From: Gammaproteobacteria bacterium
Lineage (GTDB): Bacteria > Pseudomonadota > Gammaproteobacteria > HK1
Assembly (NCBI GenBank): GCA_022822245.1
Contig: JAJECB010000524.1
Span: forward strand, 1-6,366
DNA length: 6,366 nt
Direction: 5' to 3'
Shown here piece by piece: positions 4,562-6,366 of this stretch (the stretch's first letter is position 1; the number at the start of each line of letters is the position of its first letter). A program made the translations under genes and the position numbers. Under the pieces are notes generated by a model that did not search any database, was not told the origin of the DNA, and saw nothing but the letters and a program-made list of their open reading frames with translations.

Positions 4562-6151
4562 ATGGCCAATCACCGTGCGGTACTGGCCGCACTTCTCGGT
4601 TTCCTCGCCCTGTTCAGCACCTCCGCCGCGTTCAGCGAGGCCCGCACCGGCGGGACCCTCGTGGTGGCAACCACCAACGATACTCCCGACCTCGACATCC
4701 AGAAGTACATCAGCAGCTCGCAGCACAACGCGCTGATGCCCCTCTACAACGGACTGGTCGAGAAGGACTGGACGGCAGACGAGCCGTTTCACCCCATCGT
4801 GCCGGGGCTCGCCGAGAGCTGGAGCGTCTCCGAGGACGGCAAGACGTACACTTTCAATCTACGCAAGGGAGTGACGTTCCACGACGGAACCCCGTTCAAC
4901 GCGGAGGCCGCCCATTTCAACTTCCAGCGCATGACGGACAAGGACTTTCCGTACTACGACCAGCAGGCCGGCAGCACCGCGACGGGGGTGCTGAAGGGGC
5001 TCAAGGGCTCCCGGGTGGTCGACGAGCACACGTTCGAGGTGCAGCTCGAGCAGGCGAACGTCGGCTTCATCGAAGCCATCGCCAGCCTCCCCAACTACTA
5101 CATGATCAGCCCCGCCGCCATCAAGGAGTTCGGCAACGAGGGCATCGGCCAGCACGCGGTCGGCACTGGCCCGTTCAAGCTCGTCGAATGGGTGCGAGGC
5201 CAACGCACGGTAATGGAACGCAACGACGACTACTGGGGCAAGAAGCCCTACGTGGATCGGATGGTCTACCGCCCGATCATCGAGCCGGCGGCGAGGGTCG
5301 CGGCGCTGAAAGCCGGAGAAGTTCACATCGCCTGGGATATTCCCGTCGACCAGGTCGAGCCTCTCCAGGGCGACCAGCGGTTCAACATCTTTCTCCGCGG
5401 CCTGCCCGCCACCAAGGTGATCGAATGCTGGCAAGCGAGCGGGCCTTTCTCCGACCGGCGGGTGCGAAAGGCGGTCAACATGGCCATCGACCGGAAGACG
5501 TTGGCCGAAGTGATCCTGAAGGGCACGGCCATTCCCGCGACGCAGCTCTACGGCATCGGCTCCGCCTCGTTCGATCCGGACCTCCCGATCTTCGAGAAGT
5601 ACGATCCGGAGGGAGCGAAAAAGCTCCTCGCCGAGACCGACTACCCCGACGGGTTCGGGTTCTTCGTGATCACGTCGCCGGAGAACGAGCCCGTCGCGGG
5701 CGCCCTCCAGGCCTACGAGTTCGTGCAGGCCAACCTGCAGGCCATCGGCGTCAACATGGAGATCCGGGTACGCGACAACGCCGAGTTCGGCGCGGCCTAC
5801 ATGCGGGTCAAGCAGGACGACGAGTGCGTCACCTTCGACCGGGGCTACGACACCGACTTCATCCTGGACATGGGGTACTACGGCGGGCAGTGCGTTCCGA
5901 ACGGGCTGAACAACCAGTGCTTCCAGAATGCGGAAGTCGACCGCCTGATGGAGATGGCCTACACGGCAAGCAGCATCGATGAATGGCGGGACCTGCACCG
6001 GCAGGCCCAGCAGCACATCATCGACGACAGCGGCAGCTTCCCGCTCGTGCACGGGCTGCGCCCGATGGCCTCGATGAAGCAGGTGCAGGACTGGCTTCCG
6101 GCCAAGGCGTGGCTCCAGTTCCCGGGATACGCGTGGCTCGCCGACGAATAG
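4562..6151 (+). CDS. Family 5 extracytoplasmic solute-binding protein of an ABC importer
   Basis: The protein has 529 residues, the normal length for DppA/OppA-like periplasmic binding proteins (SBP_bac_5). Residues 1-27 are a signal peptide: R5, a hydrophobic core (about 6-18), and a cleavage site probably after SEA at 25-27. There is no lipobox cysteine, so it is a soluble periplasmic protein. Family features in order are the start GGTLVVA (30-36), LYNGLVE (61-67), LAESWSVSEDGKTYTF (83-98) with FHDGTPF (106-112), VGTGPFK (200-206) and the hinge-region helix RRVRKAVNMAIDRK starting near residue 300. Four cysteines remain in the mature part (C289, C422, C444, C453); C444 and C453 are close enough to form a disulfide. 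GGAG lies seven bases before the ATG. It would hand a bound oligopeptide, amine, sugar or similar ligand to a membrane permease. No permease or ATPase gene is in the window, so they would lie beyond the right edge or elsewhere. The ligand cannot be inferred. Confidence 0.96.
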   Translation: MANHRAVLAALLGFLALFSTSAAFSEARTGGTLVVATTNDTPDLDIQKYISSSQHNALMPLYNGLVEKDWTADEPFHPIVPGLAESWSVSEDGKTYTFNLRKGVTFHDGTPFNAEAAHFNFQRMTDKDFPYYDQQAGSTATGVLKGLKGSRVVDEHTFEVQLEQANVGFIEAIASLPNYYMISPAAIKEFGNEGIGQHAVGTGPFKLVEWVRGQRTVMERNDDYWGKKPYVDRMVYRPIIEPAARVAALKAGEVHIAWDIPVDQVEPLQGDQRFNIFLRGLPATKVIECWQASGPFSDRRVRKAVNMAIDRKTLAEVILKGTAIPATQLYGIGSASFDPDLPIFEKYDPEGAKKLLAETDYPDGFGFFVITSPENEPVAGALQAYEFVQANLQAIGVNMEIRVRDNAEFGAAYMRVKQDDECVTFDRGYDTDFILDMGYYGGQCVPNGLNNQCFQNAEVDRLMEMAYTASSIDEWRDLHRQAQQHIIDDSGSFPLVHGLRPMASMKQVQDWLPAKAWLQFPGYAWLADE

Positions 6152-6179
6152 ACCGATACCGTCAGACGCAATGATTCAC

Positions 6180-6218
6180 CGACCGTCGGCGCTCTCCGCC
6201 TCGGAGCTCCGGCGGTCG
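6180..6218 (+). terminator. Terminator-like hairpin after binding-protein gene
   Basis: CGACCG-TCGG-C-GCTC (6180-6194) pairs with GAGC-T-CCGG-CGGTCG (6204-6218): 14 pairs with one mismatch and one G-U, and a nine-base loop. TTCGTTT follows. It begins 28 bases after the stop codon. The tail is only moderately T-rich, so termination may be partial, which would suit high expression of a binding protein relative to downstream transporter genes. Confidence 0.65.
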
Positions 6219-6230
6219 TTCGTTTCGGAG

Positions 6231-6252
6231 GCCGGGGCCGATCGGCTCCGGC
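6231..6252. repeat. Second stem-loop downstream of binding-protein gene
   Basis: GCCGGGGCC (6231-6239) pairs with GGCTCCGGC (6244-6252) through nine pairs including one G-U, around a GATC tetraloop. No T tract lies on either side. It follows the terminator-like hairpin by 12 bases. Confidence 0.55.
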
Positions 6253-6266
6253 ACCCCGAATTGCGC

Positions 6267-6284
6267 GCCGGGCGGGTGCCCGGC
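6267..6284. repeat. Third stem-loop downstream of binding-protein gene
   Basis: GCCGGGC (6267-6273) pairs perfectly with GCCCGGC (6278-6284) around a GGGT loop. The remaining 82 bases to the window edge show no gene. An ATG at 6357 lacks a ribosome binding site and is cut off after three codons. Confidence 0.5.
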
Positions 6285-6366
6285 AAGGACGTTCGTCGCG
6301 TCGCGCCCCGACTTCGATACCTGCCTCCCGCCCCCTGGGCCTAGCCCTACCGAGTCATGACAACTT

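Noticed and set aside
4375..5982. A 535-codon plus-strand frame overlapping the binding-protein gene out of phase
   Set aside because: The translation is Arg/Pro/Gly-rich noise. The other frame has the signal peptide, a ribosome binding site and conserved motifs.
4859..6052. A 397-codon minus-strand frame inside the binding-protein gene
   Set aside because: It is an antisense shadow of a gene with a signal peptide and a full set of family motifs, and it shows no motif of its own.
6354..6366. ATG at 6357 as the start of a downstream transporter gene
   Set aside because: No ribosome binding site precedes it and only three codons are visible before the window ends.

Overview
The window is GC-rich and carries four well-supported protein genes. 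It looks like chromosome from a free-living Gram-negative bacterium. The solute-binding protein has a signal peptide of the ordinary kind with no lipobox cysteine, which fits a periplasm, and the mix of an uptake protein with a flavoenzyme is typical of proteobacterium-like catabolic loci. The exact taxon cannot be read from the sequence.

Layout. Bases 1-433 hold no confident gene. There is an AT-rich patch around 55-100 and two weak, overlapping, opposite-strand small ORFs. Then three genes lie on the minus strand, transcribed from right to left: a flavin/iron-sulfur oxidoreductase of the trimethylamine dehydrogenase / 2,4-dienoyl-CoA reductase family (4222-2198), a VOC (glyoxalase-fold) protein (2012-1557), and a one-polypeptide nucleotidyltransferase plus HEPN-like protein (1444-434). 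The 185-base gap between the first two contains two strong hairpins. A 339-base divergent control region (4223-4561) separates the oxidoreductase from the plus-strand gene. It contains an AT-rich island with several nested palindromes and plausible promoters pointing both ways. On the plus strand sits a family 5 extracytoplasmic solute-binding protein (4562-6151), followed by a terminator-like hairpin and two more stem-loops. No further gene is supported up to the right edge.

How the parts may work together (inference). The binding protein would capture a peptide-like, amine or other small solute in the periplasm for an ABC importer whose membrane and ATPase parts are not in the window. The divergently transcribed flavoenzyme and VOC protein could process the imported compound. 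The shared intergenic palindromes suggest that one repressor or activator, not encoded here, controls both directions. The nucleotidyltransferase-HEPN gene is probably unrelated to this pathway.

The most interesting points are in the flavoenzyme. One of the four expected iron-sulfur cysteines is alanine, a cysteine sits at the position used for flavin attachment or tuning in relatives, and the substrate-side residues are of ene-reductase rather than amine-dehydrogenase type. The palindrome-rich divergent promoter and the run of three hairpins after the binding-protein gene are also worth a look. I see no CRISPR array, rRNA, tRNA, insertion sequence or phage gene.
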